Assembly (NCBI RefSeq): GCF_014898055.3
Contig: NW_023605305.1
Location: 115,912,734 to 115,976,733 of the forward strand
Origin: Talpa occidentalis
Taxonomy: Eukaryota > Chordata > Mammalia > Eulipotyphla > Talpidae
DNA length: 64,000 bases
Direction of reading: 5' to 3'
Numbering within the stretch: the stretch's first letter is position 1; the number at the start of each line of letters is the position of its first letter. The notes under the pieces were generated by a model. That model saw only the letters and a list, made by a program, of their open reading frames with translations, was not told the DNA's origin and searched no databases. Below, in pieces: positions 61,776-64,000 of this stretch. The position numbers and the translations under genes are program-made.

Positions 61776-63179
61776 GAAACGCCTGGTTTCCGCCCCCATC
61801 CCGTGGATGGCCGAGTGTCAGGAACCCCTTTCTGGAACCTGCTGGCCGCTTGAGTGTGAAATCAGCCGGGGCGGGGCTGGGAGGGGCCCCCTCCCCGTCA
61901 TTGAGCTGTTTTCTTTTGGGAGTTCCCTGGGAAGAATTTTCTGATGTGGGCTGTTTCCCAGGGGAGGGCCATGAGCAGCGAGGACGGACGCCCAGATGGA
62001 CACGCTCCAAAGCCTGGCTGACTGGGTGGTTTTGGTTTTGGTTTTGATTAGACCTACCTTTAGGGTTTTAAAAATGCTCAACACAAAAGGAAGCGCTGTG
62101 GGATTTAGGTCCTCGTGGTTCTTCACACAGATGAATGGCCTTTAAGAAGTGGTGTTCGAGGGGCTGGAGAACTGGCCACAGACGGAAACAGGTCTGGGGA
62201 CTCGCTGCGGCCGTGGCAGGGGGCAGAGGTGGGCCCTCCGCCCGCGCTGTCAGCAGCCCCGGGGCCTATGTTCTGCTCCGGTTAGCAAAACCCACCCCGC
62301 AGCCTCGTGACTGCTTCGGTGACACCAGCAGTGGCTCCGTGACAGCCTAGAGCGACGCCCCACAACCGCCTAGCTGCCCACGCTGGCAGAGCCGGGAGGA
62401 GCCACTCAGCCCTTCCCCACCCCACTCCGGACAACCCCACTCCCTCCCGGCAGATCCGGCTACTGGGCCCTGCCTGCCCCGCCCCGGACTGGCCAGGGGA
62501 TGCCCACGGCCTTGCTTCTAGACCCCAGCCACTGCTCACTGCCACAGACCCAGCAGCTGCTTGTGCCGCTGCCGCCGGCGCTTGCTAGGAAGCAGCGGGT
62601 ACTCACGGAGAGCCTGGCCCGTGGGGCTTAGCCCAGCTCCTCATGGCAGCGCTCACGCCCGTCGCAGACAAGCTCCTCCAGTCCACTTAGACACGCAGCC
62701 CCTCCCCTGCGTGGCCAGACCCCACCTAACACCGGGCTGTCCCCTCCCTCGCAGGCCTCCCTGCCCCAAGCACCATCTTCAGTTGCCACTGAGACTCATT
62801 CCGTGTTCGCCCAGATCCGGAAGGGCGGGTGGGGGGCCAGCCACCTGCGGGCCGAAGCGCCGCCCTCCGCGGCCACCATGACCCCGCCTTCCACGGGAGC
62901 GCCCAGCCCAGAGCCCAGCTGGCTCCCGTGCCCCACAGACCGACCCGTTTGTGCGCCAACAGAAAGGGTTGGAAGCTGTATCCTCACCCCAGCGGGCCTG
63001 CTGCTGCCACGCGCTGCGGCGGCCCCAGGAAACCGAGTCACAAGCGCCTTCGTCGTCCAGCCTAGCGCTGCGGAGGGGTCACGGGAGGACCGGCACTGAG
63101 AGCGGGGGACATGGCCTGCCCCCCGCTACCCTCAGCAAACCCCGTCTTCTACAGCCAGCAAGGACCAGGCCTTCATGCC
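61776..63179. other. Gap between converging transcripts
   Basis: GC-rich, with no exon, RNA gene or SINE recognised. It separates the GEMIN5 end from the minus-strand transcript end. Confidence 0.5.
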
Positions 63180-64000
63180 AGCGGTTAAAAAGAAATCTTT
63201 ATTTTACAAAATTAAAAACATAAATAATATTTACAAGCATCTTAAATACTGGTTTATAACACCTGACATTTTTTAATCATTTCAAATTGAGTTTTCCACA
63301 AGCTTTTAAAAGGCAACACGCTTGAGGGGGTTCCCACTCCCGCCGCCGGGGCTGGGGTTCCACGCGGTCCGGCGCAGGCGTCCAGAGCCTGGCACGTCAC
63401 GACGCGGGTGTCTTAAAAAATCAGTCCCGTGCACCAGCCCGGTCGTGGCCCCAGGAAGCTGAGCCGCCCGGGCCCTTCACTGCCCGGTTTACAAGTACCT
63501 GACCCCGGGGACCCCGGCTCCAGCCTCTGGGCGCCGGGAGGAAAGCGGGGGGCGGGGAGGCTACCCACGGCCCATCTGAAGCCACATTCCAGAGGCTGCC
63601 AGGCCTGGGATCCAGAGAGCCGCGCCTCCTGCTTTTCCGTCAGGAGCAAATCCGGGGTATTTCATGACAGGTAAAGGTAAAATGAGTCAAACGCGGCGGC
63701 CTCGGCGGCGCAAGGAAACAGCCGAGGGCGAGAGGTCGGGGCGCTACCCGTCCTGCAGCGGATCCCGAGTGGCGGCCGAAGCGGGGAGCTGTTCTTAAGC
63801 CAAGTTTTCATGACCGGGTTGTCGAGTTTCAGCTCTAATTCATCTCCAAGACCGCGCGGAAAGGCCAGCAAAGCGCCGACACGTGTCCCGAAGAAGGCTC
63901 AGGAAAGGGGGGCGGGAGGACGCGCCGCTGCACGCAGCACCCGTTGGCGTCCGCTGCGCCCCCGCGGGCCAGGGCCCGGCGTCTTCCTCAGGGCGCAGCG
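63180..64000 (-). other. CNOT8: 3' UTR end of a converging gene, probably CNOT8
   Basis: Minus strand ends in an AT-rich block with AATAAA (63198-63203) after a GC-rich stretch without coding similarity I recognise, as expected of a terminal 3' UTR. In human, CNOT8 (a CCR4-NOT deadenylase subunit) ends tail to tail with GEMIN5, so it is the likely owner. No CNOT8 codons are in the window, so the name rests on gene order. Confidence 0.5.
63198..63203 (-). promoter_or_regulatory. Poly(A) signal AATAAA, minus strand
   Basis: TAAAATAAAGATTTC on the minus strand, next to further AT-rich sequence, in otherwise GC-rich surroundings. Confidence 0.6.

Overview
The window is nuclear DNA from a placental mammal. 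Multi-exon genes with GT-AG introns, a CpG-island promoter, old MIR and L1 fragments and about 25 copies of one tRNA-derived SINE all point that way. I cannot name the species. The SINE carries AATAAA plus a TCTT-like end (the 'T+' class) and is not one I recognise from primates, rodents, carnivores, ruminants, cetaceans or horses. A mole or other eulipotyphlan is a guess only.

Layout. (1) 1-2.95 kb, minus strand: the first four coding exons and the TATA promoter of SELENBP1; the rest of the gene lies beyond position 1. (2) 2.95-25.05 kb: intergenic DNA with no gene I can support, filled with SINEs, L1 pieces and MIR relics. (3) 25.05-36.0 kb, minus strand: the complete seven-exon MRPL22 gene (mitochondrial ribosomal protein uL22m). 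(4) 35.4-37.6 kb: one CpG island holding the head-to-head MRPL22 and GEMIN5 promoters, with TISU/YY1, NRF1-like and X-box-like motifs on the MRPL22 side and a tandem GC-box array on the GEMIN5 side. (5) 37.1-61.8 kb, plus strand: the complete 28-exon GEMIN5 gene (SMN complex, snRNA recognition), reconstructed with every splice phase consistent to a 1629-residue product. (6) 63.18-64.0 kb, minus strand: the 3' end of a converging transcript, probably CNOT8 from human gene order.

MRPL22, GEMIN5 and (inferred) CNOT8 keep the human 5q33 order. SELENBP1 belongs to human 1q21, so 2.95-25 kb should contain an evolutionary breakpoint or an assembly join.

Most striking: GEMIN5 exon 26 contains a 19-unit, 21-bp in-frame minisatellite coding a seven-residue repeat inside the C-terminal RNA-binding region, where human GEMIN5 as I recall it has one such unit. 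It makes the protein about 120 residues longer. All seven cap/Sm-site pocket residues I remember from the human WD40 structure are present at identical numbers.
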